A stretch of DNA of 60,897 nucleotides from Janthinobacterium saanense. Lineage in GTDB: Bacteria > Pseudomonadota > Gammaproteobacteria > Burkholderiales > Burkholderiaceae_D. The stretch covers positions 1 through 60,897 of the forward strand of contig NZ_JACHCI010000029.1 in assembly GCF_014200675.1 (NCBI RefSeq), given 5' to 3'. The notes under the pieces were generated by a model. That model was not told where the DNA came from, searched no databases, and was given only the letters and a program-made list of their open reading frames with translations. Below are positions 26,638 through 36,280 of the stretch, one piece after another. Position numbers and translations under genes: made by a program. Positions within the stretch are counted from its first letter, which is position 1. Every line of letters begins with the position of its first letter.

Positions 26638-27227
26638 CCGCTGTTACCGTGTTACCTCTTCCCGCCCCTAACCAACTATTATTGAAAATCAGTTTTGATG
26701 CCGATCAGGGGAGTTCACAACTCGACTACGAACTATCGCCAGTGCTGCACGCCCATTCCGAACCGGAGCTGGGACAGGGCCTCGGTACGGGCAGCGGGTC
26801 GATTTATTTTTCGCCAGGCGAAGAGGTCGGCCTGCAGATCATTTGCAGCGGCGATAGCGATAACCATTTCCAGTCGTTCCAGATAGTCGACTGCACCTTT
26901 ATTACGCAGCCGCAAGTGGTACAGCGCGGCACAGGGCTGAAAACCTGGTTCGCCGCACCCTCGCCGTTCCTGCAGGCGCGCAGCGCCGTGCATTCCCTGC
27001 CCCTCGAGTTTCGCGCCTCGGTTGTCGATAACGGGGAATCGAACCGCCGCGCCGTCATCATGGATTGGAAAAATACGCTGAACATCGGCTACAACCCCGG
27101 CTTCTGGGCAATGTCGTTCGTGATGACAGTACGTATCATGCGCACTGCCGGTATGGTGGAAGAAGTGCGCGTGCTATCGTTCGATCCGGAAAGCGAGGTT
27201 GGGAACACCGGCACCATGAAACTCTGA
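26634..27227 (+). CDS. Unknown protein co-translated with the kinase (possibly DP-EP/DUF1888)
   Basis: The 197-residue protein has no signal peptide or membrane segment. It is rich in beta-type sequence and ends DPESEVGNTGTMKL. From memory this resembles the DP-EP (DUF1888) family, but I cannot confirm it here. The ATGA overlap with the kinase gene indicates coupled translation, so it may be its substrate or regulator. Confidence 0.65.
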   Translation: MTAVTVLPLPAPNQLLLKISFDADQGSSQLDYELSPVLHAHSEPELGQGLGTGSGSIYFSPGEEVGLQIICSGDSDNHFQSFQIVDCTFITQPQVVQRGTGLKTWFAAPSPFLQARSAVHSLPLEFRASVVDNGESNRRAVIMDWKNTLNIGYNPGFWAMSFVMTVRIMRTAGMVEEVRVLSFDPESEVGNTGTMKL

Positions 27228-27263
27228 TTGTCGATTACCCCTGAACAGATCGATGCAACGCGC

Positions 27264-28790
27264 TCATGCGAGCATGCCGTGCTCGCGTAAATGGCGCCGC
27301 AACGCTTCGCTGGGGGTTTTCAAGACAGCCGCGCAACGCGCAAGATCAGCACCATGGCTAGCCAGTGTATTGCGCAGTTCCGCTTCAGGAATGGCAGCAG
27401 CTACGCGCACCAAAGGGTGATTTTCCAGCAGCTTGTACATCGATGGCCGGGACACACCCAGTGCCCCGGCTGCGGCACTGATACGCCAGCCATGTGCATC
27501 CATCGCCGCCAACACCGCATTCTGGTCCAGTTCGGCCAGCTTGATACGGCGCCCCCCACCTTCAGCGCCAAGCATGGAAGACGAAGGCGGCAAATGCGAC
27601 GGCAAGCTGGCAGAGAGTGCCGCAGACGGCAGTAGTTCGGCCAGCGATGGCGCCTGGCCAGACTGTACTGCTAAAAAGGCACGCCTTAGCACATGCCCCA
27701 GTTGGCGGACGTTCCCCGGCCAGTCGTAACGGCACAGCGCCGACACCAGAGCAAAAGGCAAGGTAAGCGGTACATTAGCAGTACGCTCCTGCTCTTTCAT
27801 CAAATGCACGATCAACAAACCAATATCCTCGCGGCGGCGGCGCAACGGCGGCATGGCGATGACGAAAGCCTCCAGGCGGCGCAATAGCGGTTGGTTAAAA
27901 TCAGTGGCGCCCAGATCCGCGTCGGTGGCGGCGATCAATCGTACGTCGGTGCGTACCGTACCGACCGCGCCCAATTGCCGGTATTCCCCACTTTCCAGTA
28001 CCCGCAACAACATAGGCTGGACAGTAACAGCTGTATTCGCTATTTCATCGAGAAACAATGTGCCGCCTGCCGCTTCGGCAAACAGGCCCGGACGCGCCTG
28101 CTGGGCACCTGTATAAGCGCCACGCTGCGCGCCAAACAGGTCGGCCGGCGCCAGTGATTCACTGAGCGTCGCCATATTGACCGCCACCAGCGGACCACCA
28201 TGGCGACGGCTGGCAAGATGGATGGCGCGCGCCGCCAGTTCCTTACCCGTGCCGGTTTCGCCCAGCAGCAGCACCGGTAACTCAGTGGCAGCCACCTGCC
28301 GTATCAATTCCTGTACCCGTAACATGGCACTACCGGCGCCCAGCAGTGTCGCGCTCGGGTTCAGGCGTGGCAAGCTATCGGTCCAGTGCACGCACAGCAA
28401 TACCGTCCCGCCCAGTGCCATCACGACACCAGCCTCGACGCGTGCTGCTGGTAGCACAACCGGAGCGGACAGCGGAACACCGTCCAGTTCCACGCTCATG
28501 CGGCTGTCGGGTGGGGAAAAACGCAAGCTGTCGTCAATGCCACGCTGCAGTTGCAATGCATCACGCGTGATGCTGCGCTCCCCCAGAGGCAATAGGGAGC
28601 CACCAGGCCGGGCGAACATCGGCGCGTACCGATTCAACGTCACCAGCAACGTTGACGGCGCCACCACGAACTGCTCCCCGACCCGGCTGCGATCCGGATG
28701 CCAGAGCACAGTCAAGGCCAATAGCCGCGCCAAGCCTGGTCCGTTTGCCGACAGCGCCGACGTCAACGTGGACTCCATATCAATCGACAA
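27264..28790 (-). CDS. Sigma54-dependent activator with FHA-like N-terminus
   Basis: The 508-residue protein has an N-terminal domain (about 25-135) with an FHA-like GERSITRDALQLQRG core, a central AAA+ domain with GETGTGKE (177-184), GAYTGA (224-229, a variant of GAFTGA) and GGTLFLDE (242-249), and a Fis-type helix-turn-helix near the C-terminus (WRISAAAGALGVSRPSMYKLLE). FHA domains read phospho-Thr, so it may respond to the neighbouring kinase. The TTG start is chosen because GGAG lies 6 nt before it; ATG 28778 is the alternative. It is convergent to the kinase operon. Confidence 0.85.
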   Translation of the reverse strand: MSIDMESTLTSALSANGPGLARLLALTVLWHPDRSRVGEQFVVAPSTLLVTLNRYAPMFARPGGSLLPLGERSITRDALQLQRGIDDSLRFSPPDSRMSVELDGVPLSAPVVLPAARVEAGVVMALGGTVLLCVHWTDSLPRLNPSATLLGAGSAMLRVQELIRQVAATELPVLLLGETGTGKELAARAIHLASRRHGGPLVAVNMATLSESLAPADLFGAQRGAYTGAQQARPGLFAEAAGGTLFLDEIANTAVTVQPMLLRVLESGEYRQLGAVGTVRTDVRLIAATDADLGATDFNQPLLRRLEAFVIAMPPLRRRREDIGLLIVHLMKEQERTANVPLTLPFALVSALCRYDWPGNVRQLGHVLRRAFLAVQSGQAPSLAELLPSAALSASLPSHLPPSSSMLGAEGGGRRIKLAELDQNAVLAAMDAHGWRISAAAGALGVSRPSMYKLLENHPLVRVAAAIPEAELRNTLASHGADLARCAAVLKTPSEALRRHLREHGMLA

Positions 28791-29047
28791 AACAGACTCC
28801 CGCGAAGTGACATAATTCGCATTATGGCAGGGCGGGCATGCGACTGCAATCGGCAGTTTTTCACCTACTAACTGGCAAGCGCATCGACGTAAAAATCCGC
28901 GAACATGGCGCTTTTTTCACAAGAAATGGCCAATTCCAGCCTGACGCAAGCTCAGCAGCGACCTGCAAGTGGGCGCAAAAATCAACCTCAGCCTGTTCGG
29001 CATCTTCTCAAAGGCTGGCACCGGCCGCCAGACTGGCAGCGTGACAG

Positions 29048-30269
29048 TCACATGCGGCCCGCCGCAAGCAAGTGACTAACAAGCAGCGCCTTTTGCCGCG
29101 ATGCCAGCACGGCGCCGATCAGCAAGGCAGCAGCCGACACCATCAAGCCCCGCTCCAGGCCGGCCGGACCATCGGCGATCGCCCCGACCACGATGGGGCC
29201 GGCGATCTGGCCGAGTGCAAACACGGTGGTAAAGGCGCTGATACCAGCCGACCAGGATGCGGGTGGCAGATTATGGCGCACCAGGGCCGTGGTCGACGCC
29301 ACGACGGACAGGAACACGGCGCCAAACACCAGGCCCGAGATGAAGACGATGGGCGCGGCGCGGCTCAAGGCTGGCAGGATGACGGCGACGGCCAGCAAGG
29401 CATTCAGGATCGCCAGCGACTGGCCGCCATGGTAAAGATCGAGCAAACGCGCCCAGATGCGCGCAGAGGCCACCACGGCCAGGCCCAGCATCAGGTAGAA
29501 CACGGTAATCAGGCCGGCACTCATGCCCTGCTGCTTCAGCAAGGCGACCACAAAAGTCATGTAGCCGATATAGCCGACACCGAACATGCCGTAGCCAGCC
29601 AGGCCAAACACAAAATCTTTGATGGCAAAGCCCCGCGCCGCGCCGTGCACGGGCCGCTCCTCGCCTATCGCCTTTGCCGGCCACGCCATGAAGGCAGTGG
29701 CCAGCAGGCAAGCGATACCGAGCGCCAGCCAGGCCCATTGCCACGCATGGGACACGCCATGGGCGTGCGCGGTGGCCAGCGCGGCCGGCACCAGCAGCGC
29801 CGACAGCGCGATGCCCAGGCCCGTGCCGCCGTAATACAGGCCGATATAAAAACCGGCACGCTCGCTATGCAGGGAACCGAGCCGCGCCGCCAACACGCCA
29901 CCGGCGATAAAAATACAGGCGCTGGCCAGGCCCGCGCCCACGCGCAGCACGAACAGCGCCGTGGTAGCGCTGACCAGCGCCCGATGCCAGCATGAACAGC
30001 GCCGCCAGCAGCGATGCGGCCACCAGCAGGCGCCACACACCCACACGCCGCATCAGCAAGGGCGTCACCAGGGCGCCCAGGAAATAGCCTAACGCATTGT
30101 AGGTATTCATGGACCCGGCCAGCAGATACGTCCAGCCCAGATCGTCGCGCATCGACGGCAGCAGCAAACCATAGGAAAAGCGCGTCAGGCCCAGGGCGAT
30201 GGCGGCGGCCAGCGAGAGGGCCAAAGCGGTGGCCAGGGGATGGGGTAGCGGATGGTCTTGCGTGGGCAT
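29048..30269 (-). pseudogene. Frameshifted YbfB/YjiJ-family MFS transporter
   Basis: The first part (from 30269) reads MPTQDHPLPHPLATALALSL... through LTRFSYGLLLPSMRDDLGW, with typical MFS N-terminal helices. Its frame runs into non-MFS sequence after LFMLASGAG (near 29980). The downstream frame resumes with VSATTALFVLRVGAGLASAC and gives the remaining helices to 29048. One extra base within 29971-29982 explains it. The two pieces together have the ~400-residue length expected of the family. It may be a real mutation or an assembly error. It is 89 nt downstream of a LysR gene on the same strand. Confidence 0.75.
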
Positions 30270-30319
30270 AGGGTTCTCTGCAAGTCGTCACGCCGCAAGC
30301 AGCGCTGCGCACATGCGCG

Positions 30320-30338
30320 GGTAGACATTCATTCTACC
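30320..30338. promoter_or_regulatory. Dyad GGTAGA-N7-TCTACC between LysR and MFS genes
   Basis: A perfect 6-bp inverted repeat with a 7-nt spacer lies 50 nt upstream of the MFS start, with no T-tract. It has the form of an operator. Confidence 0.35.
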
Positions 30339-30358
30339 TTGATTAAGTTATCACCCAA

Positions 30359-31273
30359 TCATGCCCTACGCATTGTCGAACCATTGAGTTCCACTATCAC
30401 ATCCCTTATCCAGCGATGGCCTGCATGGCCATGGCTGCGCTCGTGCCAGACCAGGCTGACCTCGAATTGTTCGGCCAGCCATGGCAGCTCGACGACCGAG
30501 AGCCGGGCAGATTCCCCCTGCAGCAATCGCCGCGGCACCAGCGCCACCAGGTCGCTGCTTGCGACGATGCGGGGCAGCAACAAAAAGGAAGCGGCCGACA
30601 TCACCACTTTGCGCTGATGGCCGAAGGCCGCCAGAGCCTCGTCTATCGGTGTCGTGAAGCTGCCGCCGGACGGCGATACGATCACATGCTCCAGCTGCAC
30701 GACATCTTCCATGCTGACATTGCCTTGCAAGGATGGATGGCCGTGCCGCCCGATCAGCACATAGCCTTCATCAAACAAATGGCGGCTTCTCAGATGTCCG
30801 TGACCGGCGCCGGGCGTGACCAGGGCGATATCGACTTCGCCGCTTTGCAGCTGCTGTTCCAGCTGCGCTGGCTGATAGTGACGCACTGCGATGCGCAGAC
30901 CAGGCGCCCTTGACCGCAAGGCCAGCACCAGCGGCGCGACAATCGCCGCCTCGATGTAGTCGGTGCAAGCGATGGCGACCGTCATTTGAGCCTGTTCCGG
31001 ATAGAAATCCCGATGGCTCTGCATGGTCTGGCGCAACTGATCCAAGGAAACACGCAAAGGCGCCAGCAAGTCCAGCGCCTTGGCCGTGGGCGTCATGCCC
31101 CGGCGGCCAGGCATCAGCAAAGGATCGTCGAACAGCTCGCGCAGCCGGTTCAGCTGCGCGCTGACAGCGGGCTGGCTCAGATGCAAGCGCAGCGCCGCCT
31201 TGGTCACATTGCGTTCCGACAGCAAGGCTTCCAGGGTCAGCAGCAGGTTCAAATCCACTCTTATGGTATCCAT
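30359..31273 (-). CDS. LysR-family transcriptional regulator (NodD/LeuO-like)
   Basis: The 304-residue protein starts DLNLLLTLEALLSERNVTKAALRLHLSQPAVSAQLNRLRELFDDPLL, the classic LysR helix-turn-helix of the group with a DLNLL opening, followed by an inducer-binding domain. It is divergent from the NmrA-like gene (96-nt gap) and upstream of the frameshifted transporter, so it probably controls one or both. Confidence 0.88.
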   Translation of the reverse strand: MDTIRVDLNLLLTLEALLSERNVTKAALRLHLSQPAVSAQLNRLRELFDDPLLMPGRRGMTPTAKALDLLAPLRVSLDQLRQTMQSHRDFYPEQAQMTVAIACTDYIEAAIVAPLVLALRSRAPGLRIAVRHYQPAQLEQQLQSGEVDIALVTPGAGHGHLRSRHLFDEGYVLIGRHGHPSLQGNVSMEDVVQLEHVIVSPSGGSFTTPIDEALAAFGHQRKVVMSAASFLLLPRIVASSDLVALVPRRLLQGESARLSVVELPWLAEQFEVSLVWHERSHGHAGHRWIRDVIVELNGSTMRRA

Positions 31274-31369
31274 CTGATGGATTCCTTCATATAAAACATT
31301 CGATTTCAGTTATTCCTGGCCCCTGATCATAATCCAGATTCCCATCCATGTATCAGCAGGAGCATTCAA

Positions 31370-32335
31370 ATGTCATTAACTACCAAACCCTTGATCACCG
31401 TTGTCGGCGCCACCAGCAAACAAGGGCGCAGCGTGGTGCGCAGCTTGCTGGCAAGCCAGCGCTACCGCGTGCGCGCCCTGACCCGCCGCACCGACTCCCC
31501 TGCAGCACAGGAACTGGCGCGGCAGGGAGCGGAACTGATGAGCGTGCCTTTGGTGCTGGGGCACCAGCAAGACTTCATCCAGGCATTCACAGGATCGCAT
31601 GGCGTGTTCCTGATGACGCCGCCGATCACGCCCGACGCCGACCATAGCGAAACCCAGGAAACCGCCCTGGGCAAAGAGCTGGCCGATGCCGCCGTCGCAG
31701 CCGGCGTGCAGCATATCGTGTTCAGCAGCCTGGAAAACGTGGAAAAAATTACGGAAGGAAAAAAATGGGTGCCGCACTTCAGCGACAAGGCCAGGGTCGA
31801 GGACTATATCCGCACATTGCCAGTGACCAGCTCGTTTATCCAGATGGCATTTTTCTACACCAATCTGCTCGAGTACTACCAGCCGCGCCAGCAAGGCGAC
31901 ACTTTGGTGTTCCCCATTTACTTGCCAGAGGATTTCCGCGCCCCGTTTGTCGATCCATTGACGGCGACCGGCCCTGCCGTGCTGGAAATGTTTGACCACC
32001 CGGACGCCTATGCTGGCCGCACATTGCCCGTGATCGGCGACATTATTTCCCCCCGTGAAATGGTAGAGACATTTACCAGGGTGACAGGCAAGAAAGCCGT
32101 CTACAGCTCGGCCTATACGCGCGAGCAATTGCTGGCCCACTTCCCCGCGTTTGCCAAGATGGGAGGCTTTGTGGATGAAGCGACAGGCATGGTCGAGTAT
32201 GCGGTGGAATATGGCTACTTTGGCCAGGGGCGTGATTTGTTGTGGAGCAGGGAAATCAATCCGGGCAGTTTGACGTGGGAACAGTTTTTGCGGGCGACTG
32301 GGTGGCGGGGGGAGGCGGTGACGTTTGGGGGCTGA
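31370..32335 (+). CDS. NmrA-family NAD(P)-binding protein
   Basis: The 321-residue short-chain-type protein has a Rossmann start VVGATSKQGRSVVRSLLAS (about 11-29) and no classic catalytic Tyr-Lys pattern; SSLENVEKITEGKKWVPHFSDKARVEDYIR and FFYTNLLEYYQPR are characteristic of NmrA-like NAD(P)-binding proteins. It may act as a redox sensor or a quinone-type reductase. The start follows AGGAG. Divergent from LysR. Confidence 0.85.
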   Translation: MSLTTKPLITVVGATSKQGRSVVRSLLASQRYRVRALTRRTDSPAAQELARQGAELMSVPLVLGHQQDFIQAFTGSHGVFLMTPPITPDADHSETQETALGKELADAAVAAGVQHIVFSSLENVEKITEGKKWVPHFSDKARVEDYIRTLPVTSSFIQMAFFYTNLLEYYQPRQQGDTLVFPIYLPEDFRAPFVDPLTATGPAVLEMFDHPDAYAGRTLPVIGDIISPREMVETFTRVTGKKAVYSSAYTREQLLAHFPAFAKMGGFVDEATGMVEYAVEYGYFGQGRDLLWSREINPGSLTWEQFLRATGWRGEAVTFGG

Positions 32336-32447
32336 TTTGCGCCTTTCCATTTAACGCTTGCCGCTACTGCCTGAGATAAGTTACTGGCGTTGCTACACTT
32401 CATCACTATCACATGAGCAAAGATCAGAAGCAGGAGCGAGTACAGCA

Positions 32448-32816
32448 TCAGCAAACGGAGCCGCCTATGCTTTTTCCTGAGCCGAGATCAAAGCCAAAAT
32501 CGCACTGGTAACCATCGGATGGACGATAGCGGCATGCGACACGCTCTTTTTCACGCACGCGTCCGCCCTTCTCGATGCCGCACTCGCTCTTCCGATCCGG
32601 CCCTATCGCGTCAAACATTTCCTTGGCTGCCGATCCCCGCACATAAAACGCGATGCGCATATCGCCTTTGCCTGGCGCATGGGCATCGCCCAGATCGCCG
32701 CCATAGATGATATATTTTGCTGTCAGGAGTCGCGGCATCCAATTCCATGGTTCGACAGCATGGGCCAAGATGGTGGCAGCGAGTGTCAGCAGCAGAGGTG
32801 GCAGGTAGCGGGTCAT
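32448..32816 (-). CDS. Small secreted protein, unknown function
   Basis: The 122-residue protein has a signal peptide (MTRYLPPLLLTLAATILAHA) and a short body with three Cys in its C-terminal part (SECGIEKG, ERVACRYR, YQCDFGFD). The C-terminus ends SGKSIGGSVC. No family is recognised. It stands alone. Confidence 0.5.
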   Translation of the reverse strand: MTRYLPPLLLTLAATILAHAVEPWNWMPRLLTAKYIIYGGDLGDAHAPGKGDMRIAFYVRGSAAKEMFDAIGPDRKSECGIEKGGRVREKERVACRYRPSDGYQCDFGFDLGSGKSIGGSVC

Positions 32817-33128
32817 GGCATTGCTAGCCTTTCAATGCCATTGTTATCAAATCCACGTTGGCTCTCCTTGTCGGGATCAAACTGTATCGATTTTCTATGA
32901 CAGGCTGCTGCCTGATGTACGTGTAGATCAAGCTCCTGGCTGTTCGAAGTGATGGCAGCCCGCAATGGGGGCGCTGGTGACGCTGGCCGCTAGTGCCCGA
33001 GATGAGTTGAGGCCTTGGCCGCTGCGCGGCCAAGGGGCCGCGCGGAGCGCGGTAGATGGGCGATTCGGAGTGCCTCGCGCCCTGCAGGGCGCTCCGTCTT
33101 CGAATCCCACCGTTCCGTCCAGACAAAT
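32817..33128. other. Non-coding interval with three hairpins and a degenerate tRNA 3' end
   Basis: No convincing gene lies here. Perfect stems occur at 33013-33035 (CCTTGGCCGC, 3-nt loop), 33038-33052 (CCGCGC) and, as the 16-nt palindrome, 33077-33092. At 33098-33121 the plus strand reads TTCGAATCCCACCGTTCCG-like sequence ending in TCCA, resembling a tRNA T-arm and acceptor, but no 5' half matches it. Confidence 0.45.
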
Positions 33129-33162
33129 AAAAAAGCCTCCCGCAGGGGAGGCTTTTTTATTT
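33129..33162. terminator. Bidirectional terminator next to tRNA-Ser
   Basis: A 7-bp stem GCCTCCC/GGGAGGC (33135-33141 and 33146-33152) with a 4-nt loop is flanked by A-runs on the left and T-runs on the right, so it can end transcripts in both directions, including the tRNA-Ser transcript on the minus strand. Confidence 0.85.
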
Positions 33163-33167
33163 GATTC

Positions 33168-33260
33168 TGGCGGAGACGGTGGGATTCGAACCCACGATAC
33201 AGGTATAAGCCGTATGCATCCTTAGCAGGGATGTGCCTTCGGCCACTCGGCCACGTCTCC
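33168..33260 (-). tRNA. tRNA-Ser (anticodon GCU)
   Basis: The 93-nt gene folds with a 7-bp acceptor stem (GGAGACG...CGTCTCC), an anticodon loop CTGCTAA giving GCU, a long variable arm as expected for Ser, a GGTTCGAATCC T-arm and an encoded CCA (33170-33168 on the minus strand). It lies downstream of lysC on the opposite side of a short gap. Confidence 0.95.
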
Positions 33261-33370
33261 TAGCTGACTAATCAACTATGTCGCTTTAGTAAGTTGCGCT
33301 GCAGCGACGAACGTCATAATATCGACTGCCCCCCCTTTGGTCAAGGGCATGGGGCAATATTTTTACATTT

Positions 33371-34618
33371 TCAGGCTTTTTCCAGTTCGAACGCCTTATG
33401 CAGCGCGCGTACGGCCAGTTCCATGTACTTTTCATCGATCAAGACAGAGATCTTGATTTCGGAAGTCGAGATCATCATGATGTTGATGCCCTCTTCCGAC
33501 AGGGTGCGGAACATTTGCGATGCGACACCGACATGGCTGCGCATGCCCACGCCGACCACCGACAGTTTCGACACTTTGGCGTCGCCCGTGATGCTGGCCG
33601 CGCCCAGTGATTCACGGTTCGATTCCAGCACGGCCAGCGCGCGCGTGTATTCGCCGCGCGAGACGGTGAAGGTGAAGTCCGTTTTACCGTCTACCGACTG
33701 ATTCTGTATGATCATGTCGACTTCGATATTGGCATCGGCCACCGGTCCCAGGATGTGGTAAGCCACGCCTGGACGGTCGGGCACGCCGAGTACGGTGATT
33801 TTGGCTTCATCGCGGTTGAAAGCGATGCCGGAGATGACTGCTTGTTCCATGTTGGTATCTTCCTCAAACGAAATCAGGGTGCCTGAATTGGCTTCTACAT
33901 CCAGCGGCAGCATCGGGTCGGTCAGCGACGACAGCACGCGCGTGGGGACGCGGTAATTGCCGGCGAATTCCACCGAACGGGTCTGCAGCACTTTGGAGCC
34001 CAGCGACGCCAGTTCCAGCATTTCTTCAAAAGTGATGGTCTTCAGGCGGCGCGCTTCGGACACCACCCGCGGGTCGGTCGTGTAGACGCCATCGACGTCG
34101 GTGAAGATCAGGCATTCGGCCGCCTTCATGGCGGCGGCAATCGCCACGGCCGAGGTGTCGGAACCGCCGCGGCCCAGGGTCGCGATATTGTCGTTCTCGT
34201 CGACGCCCTGGAAACCGGTAATGATGACGATCTTGCCCGCATCGAGGTCGCGTTTGACTTTTTCGTCATCGATAGACTGGATGCGTGCCTTGGTAAAGGC
34301 GGAATCGGTCTTGATCGCGACTTGCCAGCCAGCATAGGATACGGCTTGTTTGCCGATCGCCAGCAGTGCCATCGACAATAGGCCGACGGACACTTGTTCG
34401 CCTGTCGAGGCGATCATGTCAAGTTCACGGGGATCGGGTTGATCCATGATTTCCCTGGCCAGTCCAATCAGGCGGTTCGTTTCACCCGACATGGCGGATG
34501 GCACCACCACGATTTGATGCCCTGCGTCATGCCACTTGGCAACGCGCTTGGCGACGTTCTTGATACGGTCAGTCGAGCCCATCGACGTACCGCCATATTT
34601 GTGGACGATTAAAGCCAT
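33371..34618 (-). CDS. lysC: Aspartate kinase
   Basis: The 415-residue protein catalyses phosphorylation of aspartate, the first step to lysine, threonine and methionine. It opens ALIVHKYGGTSMGS, contains GRGGSDTSAVA and FTDVDGVYTTDP (catalytic domain) and ends in two ACT domains (about 270-410) with VVGVGMRSHVGVA. The start at 34618 is set by KYGGTS; the frame is open 24 codons upstream. Feedback regulation by Lys/Thr is a family property. Confidence 0.95.
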   Translation of the reverse strand: MALIVHKYGGTSMGSTDRIKNVAKRVAKWHDAGHQIVVVPSAMSGETNRLIGLAREIMDQPDPRELDMIASTGEQVSVGLLSMALLAIGKQAVSYAGWQVAIKTDSAFTKARIQSIDDEKVKRDLDAGKIVIITGFQGVDENDNIATLGRGGSDTSAVAIAAAMKAAECLIFTDVDGVYTTDPRVVSEARRLKTITFEEMLELASLGSKVLQTRSVEFAGNYRVPTRVLSSLTDPMLPLDVEANSGTLISFEEDTNMEQAVISGIAFNRDEAKITVLGVPDRPGVAYHILGPVADANIEVDMIIQNQSVDGKTDFTFTVSRGEYTRALAVLESNRESLGAASITGDAKVSKLSVVGVGMRSHVGVASQMFRTLSEEGINIMMISTSEIKISVLIDEKYMELAVRALHKAFELEKA

Positions 34619-34825
34619 AAGAGTGAAATTTCCGCTCAAGAAGAATAAAAAAGAGGGCTTTACTCTACATGCCGCAATGCAAAATAACAAGCTAAAAAGC
34701 GCATGAGCTCATACCAATTATGCATATGCAAATACGCCGTTGATATAGTCCAGTTCGCATTGAAGAGCGCATGGCAGGCTGCCCCTGGCGTCTTCGGCAA
34801 ACGGCCAGGGCTGCGGCGCTTACGC

Positions 34826-36259
34826 TCAGCAGGAAAGCCAGCGCAGGGCGATGCGGGGACTATCCAGCAAGCTCAGGCTATGGCAATCGTGACCAATACC
34901 AGCGGCAAACAGCAATTGTTGCGATGCACAGACCAGTGGCAGTCTTTCACGTTCCCAGGCAGGCACATCGAAGGCCTGATAATGGTATTTCAAACCCTTG
35001 GTGGGACGGTTCAAGGCCAGCTTCAGGCGCTCGCCGCCCTGGCGGAAATCGATGGTCAAGGTCTGCGCTTGCAGCCAAGCAACATCGATGCCCTGCCCGC
35101 CTTCTTCCACGGCATCGAAAAACAGCACGCCGCCATACGCGGGAAAGGCGATATTCGCTTCGCCCTTCCATTGAAATTCCTGTCCCGATTTTTCCAGGCC
35201 GGGAATATACACATCGTCGCGGTCGATCTTTTCACGCATGCCGGCCAGCTCGGCCAGTTTCGGTGTCAGATACAAACGGTCGCGGTAGCGGCGCACATGG
35301 CAATCGGGGTGGGTCACCAGCAATTGCGCATCGGCCCGCGCTTCCAGCAATTGCGCCAGCATTTCCACCAGCCACGCCGTCGATGGCATGCGCAAGTTGC
35401 GCGTGCCGAACCAGTGGCGCAGCAGGTTGTAGCAGCGGTCGCTGCTCAAGGCGCGCAGCCTGGATAAATCGAGGCAATCGCCATCGAGACTGGCCGCCAG
35501 ATCTTGCGTGGCCAGTTCCGTCAATAAACGCTGCGCCGATTGCGCATGCTGGGCACTGCGCGCAAAACGCTCCTGGAAACCGGGAAACGCCTGCGCCAGC
35601 ACCGGCATCACCTGGTGCCGCAAGGCATTGCGGGCAAAGCGGGGATCATCATTCGATTCATCGTGGATATGCACCACGCCATGCTTGGCCACATAGGCTT
35701 CCAGTTGCTTGCGCGACACCGGCAGCAAGGGGCGCGCCATCACCAGGTGCGGATTGGCCAGCAGCTCGGGCGCGCTATTGGCGCCATCCATGCCCGACAA
35801 ACCCGCCGTGCCTGAGCCGCGCAGCAATTGCAGCAGCACCGTTTCGGCCTGGTCATCCTGATGGTGGGCCGTCAGCAGCAGGCGCACGCCATGCGCGGCG
35901 CACAGCTCGCCCAGGGCCGCGTAACGGCGCTTGCGGGCCGCCTCTTCCAGGCCCGTCTTGGCGTTCTTTTCCACCGTGACATGACTGGCCTCGAAGGCGA
36001 CACCCATGCTGACGCACAACTGCGCGCAATGGGCCAGCCAGGCATCGGCATGCGGGCTCAGGCCGTGATGCACGTGAAACGCGTGCAGGCTCACGCCCTG
36101 CTCTTGCGCCCAGGCATGCGCCAGGTGCAGCAGAGCCGAGGAATCGAGGCCACCGCTGAGCGCAATGCCGATGACGCTGCCGGCTTGCTGCGTCTGCTGA
36201 CAGGCGTCCAGCGCGCGGGCGAAGATATCCGCCACGCTGGCGGTTTGTTGCTTTTTCAT
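34826..36259 (-). CDS. tilS: tRNA(Ile)-lysidine synthase
   Basis: The 477-residue protein has the PP-loop SGGLDSS (35-41) that binds ATP, then the conserved DDQAETVLLQLLRGSGTAGLSGM, and a C-terminal domain. It modifies C34 of tRNA-Ile(CAU) to lysidine, and is essential. The ATG at 36259 with GGAG 5 nt upstream is preferred to an upstream TTG. It follows accA across an intergenic repeat region. Confidence 0.95.
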   Translation of the reverse strand: MKKQQTASVADIFARALDACQQTQQAGSVIGIALSGGLDSSALLHLAHAWAQEQGVSLHAFHVHHGLSPHADAWLAHCAQLCVSMGVAFEASHVTVEKNAKTGLEEAARKRRYAALGELCAAHGVRLLLTAHHQDDQAETVLLQLLRGSGTAGLSGMDGANSAPELLANPHLVMARPLLPVSRKQLEAYVAKHGVVHIHDESNDDPRFARNALRHQVMPVLAQAFPGFQERFARSAQHAQSAQRLLTELATQDLAASLDGDCLDLSRLRALSSDRCYNLLRHWFGTRNLRMPSTAWLVEMLAQLLEARADAQLLVTHPDCHVRRYRDRLYLTPKLAELAGMREKIDRDDVYIPGLEKSGQEFQWKGEANIAFPAYGGVLFFDAVEEGGQGIDVAWLQAQTLTIDFRQGGERLKLALNRPTKGLKYHYQAFDVPAWERERLPLVCASQQLLFAAGIGHDCHSLSLLDSPRIALRWLSC

Positions 36260-36280
36260 AAGACTCCGGGAATGCAAAGA

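Noticed and set aside
28838..29044. A 68-codon ORF in the gap after the sigma54 activator
   Set aside because: No ribosome-binding site and no protein-like pattern; I treat 28791-29047 as non-coding.
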